From positions 186,386 to 250,385 of the forward strand of contig DUCM01000010.1 in the NCBI GenBank assembly GCA_012959785.1: a stretch of DNA of 64,000 nucleotides, in the 5' to 3' direction. Numbering within the stretch: the stretch's first letter is position 1; each line of letters starts with the position of its first letter. The position numbers and the translations under genes are program-made. The notes under the pieces are model-generated. The model saw nothing but the letters and a program-made list of their open reading frames with translations. It searched no databases and was not told the DNA's origin. This stretch comes from Planctomycetota bacterium. GTDB taxonomy: Bacteria; Planctomycetota; UBA1135; GCA-002686595. Shown here piece by piece: positions 43,452 through 53,574 of this stretch.

Positions 43452-44939
43452 TTAGTCCACCGCTGGCAGGGGGAAGGCCTCGGAGGGGCTGTGTTCCCGG
43501 GCGAGGAGCGCTTCGAGGCGGGCCACGATGTTTGGGTGTTCGCCGGCGACATCGTTTTGTTCGCCGGGATCGTCTGCGAGGTTGTAGAGCTCCAGACTCA
43601 GGTCGCCCTTGCGCAAGCGCTTGCGCACGCCCTTCCAGTTTCCAGCGCGCAGAGCCTGCTGGCCTGCGTATTCCCAGTAGAGGCATTCGTGTTCGGCCAC
43701 TTCCTCGGCACCACCCAGGGTCGGCACAAAGCTCAGGCCATCGAGTTGCAAGGCTACGCCGTCAAGATCGAGGCCAGCGATTTCGGCCAGGGTCGGCAGC
43801 ATGTCCTGAAAGCCCGAGAGGTGTTCGGTCCAGGTCCCCGCCGCCACCTTCCCGGGCCAGCGCACCACCAAGGGAATCCGCAGGCCGCCTTCGTACACGC
43901 TGCACTTCAAACCGCGCATGCCCGGCGCGCTATCGAAGAACTTCGAGTCGCTGCCGCCATTGAAAGTCGGTCCGTTGTCGCTGGTGAACAGCACTACGGT
44001 GTTCTTCGCCAAACCCAGAGCGTCAAGTTCGTCGAGGATGCGACCCACTTCCCGGTCGAGACGGGAGACCATCGCCGCGTAGGCCGCCCGCGGCGTGGGG
44101 TGGGGCAAGTAGCCCTTGTTCCCGAGATAGGGCGTCTCGGGAAAGGCGTCGCGATAGGCTTCGACTTCGCGCCGCGGCACTTGAAGGGCTGCGTGGGGGA
44201 TGGGACTGGAGTAGTACAAAAAGAAGGCCTCGTCCCGTTGTGCGCGCAGGAATTCGAGGGCACCTTCGATGAAGTGATCGGTGGCGTAGCTCCTCCGGGC
44301 AAAGCGCTCGTAGTAGAGGTCTTCATTCTCCAAGGGTGCGCTGAGCTTTTGGTGGGACTTGAAGAAGTCGTTGCCCGCGAGGTCCACCCGCTCGTCATCG
44401 CTCCACAGGTGCGTGGGGTAGTAGTTGTGCGCCTGGCGTTGGCAGAGTGAGCCCACGAAACGGTCAAATCCCTGGCGCAGCGGGTGCCCGCTGCTTGCTG
44501 GGCCGCCGCTACCCCACTTGCCGAAGGCTCCGGTGGCGTAGCCCGCATCTTGCAGCAAGCTGGCAATCGTGACGGTGCCTTCGGGGAAGGGGTACTGACC
44601 TTCGGGGGCGCCCTCTTCCCAACCACCGTTCTCCCAGTTATCGCGCACAACAGCGTGGCCGGTATGTTTGCCGGTGAGCAACACGCAGCGCGCCGGAGCA
44701 CAGACTGGGCTGCCCGAGTAGTGCTGGCTAAAACACACCCCTTCGCGCGCCAGGCGGTCGATGTTGGGAGTGCGAATCTTGTCGCTGCCGTAGCACCCCA
44801 ATTCCCCGTACCCCAGGTCGTCCGCCAACACCAAGACGATGTTCGTCCGCTGACTCTCCTGGGCCGCGAGGCCCGTGGAGAAAAGAAGCAGGATGAATCC
44901 GGGGAGCCAAGTTCTGGAACCGTGATGATTGTTGGGCAT
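43452..44939 (-). CDS. Exported sulfatase (formylglycine type)
   Basis: A 495-residue sulfatase with a signal peptide ending near GLAAQ. The core has metal-binding VLVLADDLGYGELGCYG (D40, D41) and signature Cys80 in VCAPARCVLLTG, the C-x-P-x-R site converted to formylglycine. Further alkaline-phosphatase-fold motifs include TGHAVVRDNWENGG and TSDNGPTFNG. It would hydrolyse sulfate esters on exported polysaccharide or glycosaminoglycan substrates. It is the only catabolic enzyme of this kind in the window. Formylglycine-generating enzyme is not seen here. The gene is a single minus-strand unit. Confidence 0.92.
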   Translation of the reverse strand: MPNNHHGSRTWLPGFILLLFSTGLAAQESQRTNIVLVLADDLGYGELGCYGSDKIRTPNIDRLAREGVCFSQHYSGSPVCAPARCVLLTGKHTGHAVVRDNWENGGWEEGAPEGQYPFPEGTVTIASLLQDAGYATGAFGKWGSGGPASSGHPLRQGFDRFVGSLCQRQAHNYYPTHLWSDDERVDLAGNDFFKSHQKLSAPLENEDLYYERFARRSYATDHFIEGALEFLRAQRDEAFFLYYSSPIPHAALQVPRREVEAYRDAFPETPYLGNKGYLPHPTPRAAYAAMVSRLDREVGRILDELDALGLAKNTVVLFTSDNGPTFNGGSDSKFFDSAPGMRGLKCSVYEGGLRIPLVVRWPGKVAAGTWTEHLSGFQDMLPTLAEIAGLDLDGVALQLDGLSFVPTLGGAEEVAEHECLYWEYAGQQALRAGNWKGVRKRLRKGDLSLELYNLADDPGEQNDVAGEHPNIVARLEALLAREHSPSEAFPLPAVD

Positions 44940-45168
44940 GGCCTCAGACTAGCGGGCTAGCTCCTCGGGTCCAGTCTCGGGCGCGCCAGACATAGGGAGT
45001 TGCAATTAGGGCGAAGCGTATCAGGCTGCCGATCAAGTTGGTGGCTAGAGATTCCGAAGAGGGTTGCGAGGGCTCTTGACCATGTTCCTGAGCGCTCTTC
45101 CTCGCCCTTCTCGCCACGCCGCTCGCAAGCGCCCGTTGGCAAGCCCGCCACTCAAAAGGTCTCCCTCC

Positions 45169-45801
45169 ATGCGCCACTCCTTCCTCTCCCGAAAGTTCAA
45201 GATCGCCGCCCTTTTCTTGCTTCTGGTTTCCGGTGCCCAAGCAGGCCGAGAGGGTTTGGATGGAGTGGATCCCATGAGCTACGACTGGGCTCAAGTGGGC
45301 GGTGGCGTTTTGGATCTTGATGTCGCCAACGACGTCGAGCTCTCCGAGTTCCGAGGCATGTACAGCCTTGGCCATGACCTCTACCTACTCGGTGATGTCT
45401 CCCACGCGCGATCTTCGAATCTTGATCTCACTATCACACAGGCGGGTATCGCCTTGGGAACCCACGGGAGTCTGGGCCGCGACTTTGACTACTTCTTCGA
45501 TGTGGGCTACTTGCATGTGAACTCGACCGACGCTGGCTCAGTTGAAAACTTCGATGGACCCAAGGTCAGTCTTGGTCTGCGTGGCGCTTCCGCGGCTGGC
45601 TTGTTCGAGCTGGAACTGCGGTACACCCACGGATGGGACCTTGACAGCTTTAGCGGCATCCAGGACCTGGGTTGGATGCGCGCTGAGATCCTGTGGCGCA
45701 CCACCCAGCGCATAGGCATCTATACGGCCGCGGAGTGGGTTACGAGCGAGGATGCTGCCCCGGGCAACTCCCTGCTCCTGGGCTTGCGCATCAACCTCTA
45801 G
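45169..45801 (+). CDS. Small outer-membrane beta-barrel-like protein
   Basis: A 210-residue exported protein. The signal peptide has a Lys/Arg start, a hydrophobic core (FKIAALFLLLVSG) and AQA at the end. The mature part has eight to ten short amphipathic strands (for example LYLLGDVSHARSSNL, FDYFFDVGYLHVN, LFELELRYTHGWDL) and ends LLLGLRINL. This fits a small barrel but not a known family. It is transcribed away from the sulfatase gene across a 229-base gap without a clear promoter. Confidence 0.5.
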   Translation: MRHSFLSRKFKIAALFLLLVSGAQAGREGLDGVDPMSYDWAQVGGGVLDLDVANDVELSEFRGMYSLGHDLYLLGDVSHARSSNLDLTITQAGIALGTHGSLGRDFDYFFDVGYLHVNSTDAGSVENFDGPKVSLGLRGASAAGLFELELRYTHGWDLDSFSGIQDLGWMRAEILWRTTQRIGIYTAAEWVTSEDAAPGNSLLLGLRINL

Positions 45802-45814
45802 CCAGCTCCGAGCC

Positions 45815-48019
45815 CTATTCGCCCGCCCCGGCGAACTTCATTTCCAGGAGGGCCTCGCCCGCCCAGGGCGGTAGGGCCAGCCAGTCGACGGGGCGCGGGG
45901 TGAGCCCAGCGAGGAGTTGTTGGGCGTCTTCGGGCATCCGCGAGCGCCACAGGACGGCGGCCATCTCCATGCGCAGACGGGTCGGCCCCTGGGGCGGAAC
46001 GCGTTCGCGGGTGATGCGCAGATTTTGACGGTAGGAACGACGGGCGTCATCCCAGTCGCCAGCTCGCGCCTGATCGCGGCCCCACAACACATGGGCCAGG
46101 GCCTTGAACGCGTCGGCGGCGATGTGGCTGCCGCCGAGGCGGTACTTGGCGTCGAGTTCCCAACATTGTTCAGCGCTGAGGTCCTTGAGCCGCTCGTCGG
46201 TGCGGGCCATGAGTACCAGGCCTTCGCGGTCCTGGCCGCGCAACACGAGGTCGCAGGCAAGGTTAAAAAGCCAGAGCGGATCGCCATGACCGCCAGCCTC
46301 CAGAGCGTCGAGCTCGGCCAGGGCCTCGGCGATCCGGCCGCGGTCGGCGGCGCCGGCGAGGCGATTGCGCATGAGCCCGGGGTGACGCGGATCGAGAAGC
46401 GTCGCGGCTTCGAAGCGTTCCCAGGCCATGACCAGGTCGCCTCTTTGCGCCAGGATCTGTCCGCTGTTCATCAAGGCCTCGAAGCGCAGGGGCCGCAAGT
46501 CCAGGACGCGCTCCCAGAGGGCAAGGCTGGCGGCCAGGTCATCACCGCGGCTCTGTGAGAGGCGCGCCTTCAGCGACAGGGCCTCTACCGAGTCGGGCGC
46601 GGCGCGCAGGGCCTCATCGAGGGCCAGACTCTTTGCCGTGACACTCGTGGTGAGCGTGATGTCTCTCAAGGCGCGGCCCATGCGCCACATGGACCAGGCG
46701 CCGGGGATGGTGAGCACGAGCACCACGCATGCGCTGGCGCCCACGAGTCGCCGGCCGCGGCGCGGCGCGGGTCCCTGGCCCATGGAGAGCAGCGCGCCGA
46801 AGAGCACCATGGCCGCAACCTGGGCAGCGGGATTGTGGAAAAGCGGCGAGCCCGCGAGGGCACTCACGAGGACTGCCAGGGAACCGGCGGCCAGGGCCGC
46901 GTCGCTCGCTTGCGCCGCGGCCAGGCCGCGCACGGCCGCCAGCAAGACCAGGCTCAGGAAACCCGCCCAGGCGAAGCCCACCGCCAAGCCGCCCTCGGCG
47001 AAGGGCAAGATCCAGTCGTTGTGCGGGTGCTCGACCTCGGTCAAGCCCTCCAGTCGTCCTTCCAGGTTCGAGAGCTCAAGTTCCCGCGGGTCGCGATAAG
47101 CCGGGAAGGCGGCGGCGAACTGTCCCGCGCCCACGCCGCGCAAGGGCGCGTCGGCCACGAGGTCCAGGGTGGCGAAAAAGATGCGGCGGCGCACCTCGAC
47201 ACCGCCGAAGGCCGCGTTCTGTGGAGATTGCAGCTCCGCAGGCTGAGTTTCTGGGATCGCCGCCAACTCGGACCCAGGACTCGAGAGTGGCGCATAACGC
47301 ACCCAACCGAAGGCGCACAAGGCGAGCGCCACCACCAGCGCCAACTTGATTCGCGCTTCGGATCTTATCGCGCTCTTCGCACTCTGCATCCAGGCCACGG
47401 TGGCCACCACGAAGAGGGCCACCAGCGAAGTCAGAACCGGCGCGGAGCTGGCGTGGACCACGAGCAGCACCAGGACGGCGAGGCCCAACCAGCGCCAGGC
47501 GCTCTTGCAGCGCACCCACAGCAGCAGGCCGCACAAGGAGCCGGGCAGGGCCGCCGCCGACAACTCGCCCGAGTTGCCCAGGACTCCGCCAGGGTCGCCT
47601 GCGATCACGGCTCGCCCGAGGAACAGGGCGCTCGCGATCATCAGGCCGCGCACGAGCCAGGTGCGCCCGCCCGCTCCGAGGCCGCCGCCAGCCAGGGCCA
47701 GGACCGCACCCGTGGCGAACACCATCCAGGTGCGCTCGCGGGCCAGACTGTCGCTGCCGCCGGGAAGTGCCGCGAGAGCAATCCAGGCGCACAGAAAGAG
47801 CAGCAGCCCGCGCACCGGTGCCACTCGCTTCAGAGCCACCAAGAAGGCCGCGGGTAAGCTGGCCAGCAGGGCGAAACCGCTGGCGCTGAACTCGCCCGTT
47901 GCGAAGTCGCCAGCGATGGGGTTGGCCACCGGCGAAGCCAGGAGCACCGCTGGCAGGAGCGCCGCCAGGGCTAGCCACTTGTCTCCGAGCGGCGCTCTGT
48001 TCGTGATGTTACTCGCCAT
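45815..48019 (-). CDS. O-antigen-ligase-like (Wzy_C) membrane protein with TPR tail
   Basis: A 734-residue membrane protein with about ten hydrophobic segments in residues 1-440. A Wzy_C-type periplasmic loop includes GVGAGQFAAAFPAYRDPREL and EVEHPHNDWILPFAEGGLAV, the His-rich signature of O-antigen ligase-like enzymes. The last 300 residues are helical with TPR-like units (GDDLAASLALWERVLDLRPL, GDLVMAWERFEAATLLDPRH). Wzy_C-TPR proteins are thought to join or polymerise surface glycans. The gene is 21 bases downstream of ftsY. Confidence 0.83.
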   Translation of the reverse strand: MASNITNRAPLGDKWLALAALLPAVLLASPVANPIAGDFATGEFSASGFALLASLPAAFLVALKRVAPVRGLLLFLCAWIALAALPGGSDSLARERTWMVFATGAVLALAGGGLGAGGRTWLVRGLMIASALFLGRAVIAGDPGGVLGNSGELSAAALPGSLCGLLLWVRCKSAWRWLGLAVLVLLVVHASSAPVLTSLVALFVVATVAWMQSAKSAIRSEARIKLALVVALALCAFGWVRYAPLSSPGSELAAIPETQPAELQSPQNAAFGGVEVRRRIFFATLDLVADAPLRGVGAGQFAAAFPAYRDPRELELSNLEGRLEGLTEVEHPHNDWILPFAEGGLAVGFAWAGFLSLVLLAAVRGLAAAQASDAALAAGSLAVLVSALAGSPLFHNPAAQVAAMVLFGALLSMGQGPAPRRGRRLVGASACVVLVLTIPGAWSMWRMGRALRDITLTTSVTAKSLALDEALRAAPDSVEALSLKARLSQSRGDDLAASLALWERVLDLRPLRFEALMNSGQILAQRGDLVMAWERFEAATLLDPRHPGLMRNRLAGAADRGRIAEALAELDALEAGGHGDPLWLFNLACDLVLRGQDREGLVLMARTDERLKDLSAEQCWELDAKYRLGGSHIAADAFKALAHVLWGRDQARAGDWDDARRSYRQNLRITRERVPPQGPTRLRMEMAAVLWRSRMPEDAQQLLAGLTPRPVDWLALPPWAGEALLEMKFAGAGE

Positions 48020-48040
48020 GGTCCACGGGGACGAATGGGG

Positions 48041-48958
48041 TCACTCGATTCTTCCCAGGATGGCATCGACGAAGGCCCCGGGCTCGAATTCTTCGAGCAG
48101 TTCGACGCTTTCGCCGGTGCCAACGAAGCGCACGGGCAGTCCCAACGCTTCCTTGATGCCGAACAAGGCGCCGCCCCTCGCCGTGCCGTCGAGTTTGGCG
48201 ATCAAGAGGCCCGTGACCTCCACCGAGGATGTGAACTCGCGCGCTTGACTGATCGCATTCTGGCCGTTGGTGGCGTCGATCACCAGCCATGTTTCTTGGG
48301 GCGCGTTGGCGACCCGACGACCGACCACGCGGCGAATTTTTTCGAGTTCCGCCATCAGGTTCTTCTGGGTGTGCAGCCGACCTGCGGTGTCGATGATGGC
48401 CACATCCTTGCCCCGTGACACGGCGGCTTCGACGGTGTCAAAGGCGATCGCCGCGGGATCAGCACCATCCTTGTGGCTGCGCACGATGTCCGCGCCTGTG
48501 CGTTCAGCCCAGACCTCGAGCTGGTCGGCGGCGGCGGCGCGGAAGGTGTCCGCGGCTCCCACGATGACCGATTTTCCCTGGTCGGCGAAACGCTGGCAGA
48601 GTTTGGCGATGGTGGTGGTCTTGCCCGATCCGTTGACGCCCACGATCAGAATCACCATGGGCGTTGAAGAGAAATCGAACTCACTGGGTGTCTGGTCGAG
48701 CTTGCTCAAGAGAATCTCGCGCAGGGTGTCACGCACATCCTCTTCGCCGTTGATGTCGCCACGCTTGTGCAGCCGGGCGAGCTCGGCCACGATGGGCGTT
48801 GCGGCCGGGCCGAGGTCCGATGTGTAGAGCAACTCTTCGAGCTCGTCGAGCAAGGACGCGTCAATCTTGCGACCGCCGCGAAAGATCGCAGAGATGCCGT
48901 CTGAAAGTATTGAGCGCGTGCGGGTCAGGCGCTGCCTGAGCCTGTCGAGGAGCCCCAT
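48041..48958 (-). CDS. ftsY: Signal recognition particle receptor FtsY
   Basis: A 305-residue SRP GTPase. It has a short N-terminal helical domain and Walker A GVNGSGKT (107-114). An AADTFRAAAADQL motif, DTAGR (190-194) and AKLDGTARGGALFG follow. It docks ribosome-SRP complexes at the membrane. There is no long acidic A-domain like that of E. coli FtsY. It lies 2 bases from nusB and 21 bases from the O-antigen-ligase-like gene. Confidence 0.97.
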   Translation of the reverse strand: MGLLDRLRQRLTRTRSILSDGISAIFRGGRKIDASLLDELEELLYTSDLGPAATPIVAELARLHKRGDINGEEDVRDTLREILLSKLDQTPSEFDFSSTPMVILIVGVNGSGKTTTIAKLCQRFADQGKSVIVGAADTFRAAAADQLEVWAERTGADIVRSHKDGADPAAIAFDTVEAAVSRGKDVAIIDTAGRLHTQKNLMAELEKIRRVVGRRVANAPQETWLVIDATNGQNAISQAREFTSSVEVTGLLIAKLDGTARGGALFGIKEALGLPVRFVGTGESVELLEEFEPGAFVDAILGRIE

Positions 48959-48960
48959 AA

Positions 48961-49437
48961 TTACTCGCGGGGAGCCGTGTCGTCCTGGGGCTTCTCTGCC
49001 GAGTCGGATTCCTCGGGCTCGGTCGCCTTGGCCGCTTCCTTCTGCCTGTTCATGATGCGGTCGAGGATACCGTTGATAAAGGCGCCAGAGTTTTGCGTCG
49101 AGAAGCGCTTGCCCATCTCGATGGCCTCGTTGACGGCCACCTTGGGTGGGATGTCCGGGCAGTGCAGGAGCTCGTGGGTGGCCAGGCGCAGGACATTGCG
49201 GTCCACCACGGCCATGCGGGCGATGGTCCAGTTCTGCGCCACGGCCTGGATGACGGCGTCGATTTCTTCCTTCTTTTCGAGGGTACCCACGATCAGTCGT
49301 TGGGCAAAACGGCGAGTTTCAGCCACCCGTTCTTCTTCACGCAGGAAATCATCGATCTGATTCGGTCCGCTCTTGATCAGATCGGCCTGGTAGAGGAACT
49401 GTAGGGCCAGTTCTCGGGCTCGGGTGCGTTTCTTCAC
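48961..49437 (-). CDS. nusB: Transcription antitermination factor NusB
   Basis: A 158-residue NusB. Blocks are RARELALQFLYQADL, RFAQRLIVGTLEKKEEID, NWTIARMAVVDRNVLRLATH and PPKVAVNEAIEMGKRFSTQN, followed by SGAFINGILDRI. The last 25 residues form an acidic tail. NusB acts with NusE/NusA on rRNA boxA antitermination. It overlaps ribH by 4 bases, the common ribH-nusB pairing. Confidence 0.96.
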   Translation of the reverse strand: MKKRTRARELALQFLYQADLIKSGPNQIDDFLREEERVAETRRFAQRLIVGTLEKKEEIDAVIQAVAQNWTIARMAVVDRNVLRLATHELLHCPDIPPKVAVNEAIEMGKRFSTQNSGAFINGILDRIMNRQKEAAKATEPEESDSAEKPQDDTAPRE

Positions 49438-49946
49438 GGGCGGGTCTCGGCCTTTGAGTCGATTTCGTCGAGGGTGGCGAGGGTCATGAGCGCCGCGCGC
49501 GCCAGCTCGCGGCCCTTGTCCTGTTCGCCACCATCAGCCACCGGCAGGGCGCGGGCTCGGGCTTGTTCCAGGGTGTTGCAGGTCAGGACGCCGAAGAGGA
49601 TCGGCTTGTCGGTCTCGAGGGAAACCTGACTAATGCCGCGCATGGCACCTCCGGCCACATGCACATCGTGGGATGTCTCACCTTTGAGCACCAGGCCGAT
49701 GCAGATCACGGCCTCGACATCCGTGTCTTCCGCGAGCCGTCGCGCCACCAGGGGCAACTCGACCGCTCCGGGCACCCAGGCGACCGGCATGTCCTGATCG
49801 TCAAGTCCAGCTAGCCTCAACTCCGCGCGGGCCGACTCGAGCATGGCCCAGGTCAAGTCGCGGTGAAAGGTCGACACGGCGAAGGCAATACAGCCTCCGT
49901 CTCGGTGGACGCGTTCCCGTATTTCCGCTGCGGGGTCGAGGGCCAT
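49434..49946 (-). CDS. ribH: 6,7-dimethyl-8-ribityllumazine synthase
   Basis: A 170-residue RibH. Motifs are IAFAVSTFHRDLTWAMLESA, VPGAVELPLVARRL, CIGLVLKGETSHDVHVA and FGVLTCNTLEQARARA, then GRELARAALM. It condenses the ribityl-pyrimidine with the 4-carbon unit in riboflavin biosynthesis. No FMN riboswitch is evident in the 130-base region upstream. First gene of the ribH-nusB-ftsY-ligase run. Confidence 0.95.
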   Translation of the reverse strand: MALDPAAEIRERVHRDGGCIAFAVSTFHRDLTWAMLESARAELRLAGLDDQDMPVAWVPGAVELPLVARRLAEDTDVEAVICIGLVLKGETSHDVHVAGGAMRGISQVSLETDKPILFGVLTCNTLEQARARALPVADGGEQDKGRELARAALMTLATLDEIDSKAETRP

Positions 49947-50076
49947 GACGCTGAGAGAGATCGGTGGGGAGGGGCTGAGCGGCGTCTAGGGCGCGCTCGA
50001 GGCCCCAGATTCTAGCCCGGATGAAGGCTGAACAAGCACCACAATTCAACTCAAACGGCCCGCTTGGCTTTTGCCG

Positions 50077-53000
50077 TCAGGCCCATCGCCGGGCCAGGCG
50101 TTGCAGCGTGTACTCCAGGCGGCCGCTCACAGCCGCCAGCAAGTCATCCACCAGGGTGTAGGCGAGGGGCACTACCCAGAGGGTGAAGAAAGTGCTGAAG
50201 GCCAGTCCGCCGCCGATGCAGGTGGCCAGGGCGCGGTAGTCGATGCCCTCGGCGGGCGGTTCCGAGAGGGCCATGGGTAGGAGGCCGAAGACCGTGGTCA
50301 TGGCTGTCATCAGGATCGGGCGCACCCGGCTCGCGCCGCCCTCAAGCACCGCGCTGCGCCGATTGAGGCCCTCATCGATGTGCAGGCGGCGGATGCGATC
50401 GACGAGCACGATGCCGTTGTTAACCACCACGCCGATCAGGATGATCAGCCCGATCCAACCCACCGAATCCATGGGCGTGCCGGTGATGTAGAATGTCCAA
50501 AGAGCGCCAGCCATGGCGAAGGGCACCGTGGTGCACATGACCACAAACGGCAGGGTCAGGGACTCGAACAGGACCGCCATCAACAGAAACACCAGCACCC
50601 CGGAAAGGGATAGGGCCGTGAGCATCTCCTTGATCTCGCGCGACTGCTTGAAGGCCACCGAGGACTCATCACCCAGGCTGAAGCCCCGGGGCAATTCGAT
50701 CTCGCGTAGGGCCGCGTAACCTGCGTCGGAAATCTCGCGCTGGCGATTGGGGTCGTCCACATGACCCTGGATGTTGTGGGATATCTGACCGTTGTGGCGC
50801 CGGATGACCCGTGGCCCGGGTCGGAACTCGAAGCGCGCGAAGGACGCCAGGGCGACCGCGCCCGTCTCGGTGTAGATGCCGAGATCGCGCAGGGTGTGCA
50901 GGCCGGCCACCTCTTCCTCGTCGTACTCGATGATGAAGGGCAACTCGCGGCCGGGTTCGTGAAAGCGCGGCAACTGAAAACCGCGCAGGGCCCAGGCGAT
51001 GTTTTGCAAGGCGATGTCCGCCGTGACACCCATCTGCCAGGACTGCTCCACATCCATGCGCACATGCACCTGCTGCGGAGCGTCCTGCAACGGTGATGAG
51101 AGCCCCGAGAGCCCAGGCACGCCCTTGAGCTTGTCGAGAGCCTTTTCACCCAGTTTGGCCAGGACCTCGGAATCGGGCCCCAGGACCTGAAAGTTGACGA
51201 TGCTCTTGTTGCGCGTGTCGATGTTCTCCTCGCCGTAGAAGGCGACCTCGTGGCCCGCCAGCTTGGGCCAGATATTCTTCAGCTGGCGGCGGATCTGTTT
51301 CATGCGCTCGGGGGACTGGGACTCGTCCCAGTAAATGCTGAACTGCCCGCCGCGGGAGTCGAAGCGTGTGGAGACATGCTTGAAACCGAGTTCGGCCTTG
51401 TGCTCATCGAGGACGCGCTCGTACCTGGCCAACTCGGAGCTGGCTTCGCCCAGGGTGAAGTTGTCCTCGAGCCCCACGCGCACATCGATGCGTCCGCGGT
51501 TCTCATCTTCGCCGAAGGAAGTGATGGTCAGGTTGCTGGAGGGGATCAGCACCGACAGGAAGGCCAAGCCGGCCAGAAAGCTGGCCAGGAGACGGTGCTG
51601 CATGCTCCAGGAGAGCAGGCTGCGGTTCGATTGCACCGCCAGATCGATGAAGGAAGCAGAGCGCGGTCTGGGGCTTGCGATTGGCTGTCTGCCGAACTGG
51701 CGCGGTCGGCGGCTCCAGCTCTTGACTCCGAAGAAGAGCAGCAACGCGCCGAGCACTCCAGAGATGACCCAGACCCAAGCCGTCAGTTCCACGCCCTGCG
51801 CCGCTGACTGCGGCAACATGCCCGGGCCGAAGAGGGCTTGGAATTCGCGGGTCTCTGCCCGGAACAGCACCGCCTTCCGGATGGCGAAACCCAGCAGCGC
51901 CAGCGCGAGCAACCAACGCGCGGGGACCAGGACGGCCAGGAGCAAACGCTCAAGGCGGTGCAGCACCGTGGCCAGAATTCTTGCCGCGCGCGCGCCGAGG
52001 GCCAGGAGTGACTGCACGAGCCGTACAGGGATCTGGGCGGGGATTGCCAGCTGCTTTGCGATGCTCTCGACCCAGGCGGCTCGTGGCCCGATGATGCGCG
52101 CCGCCACCGCCGGCAGAAACACGAGGGCGACCACCAAGCTAAAGAGCAAGGAGACGCAGAAGGGCAGGCCCAGGGCACCGAACATGATGCGCACGACCGG
52201 ATTGGAGGTCATGAAGATCATGGGCAGGAAGACCACCACTGTGGTCAGCGTGGCCAGGAAAATCGCCAGGCCCACATCGCGCACGCCCTCCACGGCGGCC
52301 TCCCGGGGCGTGCGGCCCAGGCTGCCCAGGCGCGCGATGTTTTCGATAACCACCACGGCATTGTCCACCAACATGCCGATGGCCAGAGTGATGCCGGTCA
52401 TGGTCAGGATGTTGAACGTGCCGCCGGAGAAGTAGACCCAGGTCAAGGACAGCAGCGACGAGATGGGGATCGAGAGGGCCACGCAGAGGGTGACTCGCAC
52501 GCGGCGCAAAAACACGAGCAGCACCAAGGCCGCCAGGGTGCCGCCCCAGAGGGCCGTGGAGCGCAGTTGATCGAGGGAGGCTTCGATGAAGTCGCTCTGG
52601 CTGAAGAGGACCAGGAAATCGAGCTCTCCGCCGATGCGCGGGTCGGCTTCGAGCTCCTCGAGCATGGCCTCCACGCGCCGCGCAGTCTCGACCACATTGG
52701 CGTTGCTTTCCTTGCCGATCTGACCGAAGTAGGCGAAGCGTCCGTCGATGCGCGAGAGCCGATCGCGCACGGTTTTGACCTTTTTCACCCGACCCACATC
52801 GGCGATGGTGAGGCCCCTGCCAATGGGGTAGGCCGCAACCTCCTCGACGGTCTTGAAGCGCATGTCCGAGCGCAGAAGAATCCGTTGCCCGCCATCCTGC
52901 ACTTCACCCAGGGGTTTGGCGAAGTTGTCCGAGGAGAGCCGCCGAATGAGAGCGCCGATGTCGAGGCTGGCGGCCTTGATCGACTCCTCGTCGAGCAGCA

Positions 53001-53574
53001 CCCGCACCGAATCGTCCAGCATGCCAAAAATCTCCACCTTGCTGACGCCATCGACGGACTCGATCTTGCGCTGCACGATGGTGTCCACCAAGTAGTCGGC
53101 GCGTTCGGTGTTTTCGGAGTGCAAGACTGCCAGCCACATCAACGGCAAGGCGGAGTTGTCCCAGGACCAGACCAAAACACGGTCCACCGAGTCCGGCAGG
53201 AGCGCGCGCGCGCGTTCCAACGAGTCGCGCAACTCGGCCTTGGCCAACTTCATGTCCACCCCGCGGTCGTAGATGATCTCCATCGAGGCTCCGTCTTCGC
53301 GGGAGCTCGAATAGATATCGTCGATACCGGAAAGTGTGCGGATCCTCTCTTCGATCACACGCACGACCTTGGCCTCGTTTTCCTCGGCGCTGGAGCCGGG
53401 GTGCGAGATGAAGATCTGCAGCCCGTTGTTTTGGATGCCCGCGGGCATCATCTCGAGCGGGATGCGCTGGTAGGCGATGACTCCGATGACCAGCAGCGCC
53501 GCCAGGGTCACAAGCAGCGTCACCGGGCGCCCCACGGAGGCGCCCAGGAAACCGCTACTCTTGGGCGAGATCAT
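50077..53574 (-). CDS. RND-family transporter (second subunit of tandem pair)
   Basis: A 1165-residue AcrB-type transporter. It has an N-terminal helix (GRPVTLLVTLAALLVIGVIA), a first periplasmic domain and a TM2-6 block with the proton-relay signature GMLVDNAVVVIENI. A second half ends with GVVVNNGIVLVDRIRRL and GGLAFSTFFTLWVVPL. The linker after TM6 (nt about 51700-52090) has extra hydrophobic segments, making it longer than usual (AcrB about 1050). It overlaps the partner transporter by ATGA. The substrate is unknown. The pairing suggests a heteromultimer like MdtB-MdtC. Confidence 0.9.
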   Translation of the reverse strand: MISPKSSGFLGASVGRPVTLLVTLAALLVIGVIAYQRIPLEMMPAGIQNNGLQIFISHPGSSAEENEAKVVRVIEERIRTLSGIDDIYSSSREDGASMEIIYDRGVDMKLAKAELRDSLERARALLPDSVDRVLVWSWDNSALPLMWLAVLHSENTERADYLVDTIVQRKIESVDGVSKVEIFGMLDDSVRVLLDEESIKAASLDIGALIRRLSSDNFAKPLGEVQDGGQRILLRSDMRFKTVEEVAAYPIGRGLTIADVGRVKKVKTVRDRLSRIDGRFAYFGQIGKESNANVVETARRVEAMLEELEADPRIGGELDFLVLFSQSDFIEASLDQLRSTALWGGTLAALVLLVFLRRVRVTLCVALSIPISSLLSLTWVYFSGGTFNILTMTGITLAIGMLVDNAVVVIENIARLGSLGRTPREAAVEGVRDVGLAIFLATLTTVVVFLPMIFMTSNPVVRIMFGALGLPFCVSLLFSLVVALVFLPAVAARIIGPRAAWVESIAKQLAIPAQIPVRLVQSLLALGARAARILATVLHRLERLLLAVLVPARWLLALALLGFAIRKAVLFRAETREFQALFGPGMLPQSAAQGVELTAWVWVISGVLGALLLFFGVKSWSRRPRQFGRQPIASPRPRSASFIDLAVQSNRSLLSWSMQHRLLASFLAGLAFLSVLIPSSNLTITSFGEDENRGRIDVRVGLEDNFTLGEASSELARYERVLDEHKAELGFKHVSTRFDSRGGQFSIYWDESQSPERMKQIRRQLKNIWPKLAGHEVAFYGEENIDTRNKSIVNFQVLGPDSEVLAKLGEKALDKLKGVPGLSGLSSPLQDAPQQVHVRMDVEQSWQMGVTADIALQNIAWALRGFQLPRFHEPGRELPFIIEYDEEEVAGLHTLRDLGIYTETGAVALASFARFEFRPGPRVIRRHNGQISHNIQGHVDDPNRQREISDAGYAALREIELPRGFSLGDESSVAFKQSREIKEMLTALSLSGVLVFLLMAVLFESLTLPFVVMCTTVPFAMAGALWTFYITGTPMDSVGWIGLIILIGVVVNNGIVLVDRIRRLHIDEGLNRRSAVLEGGASRVRPILMTAMTTVFGLLPMALSEPPAEGIDYRALATCIGGGLAFSTFFTLWVVPLAYTLVDDLLAAVSGRLEYTLQRLARRWA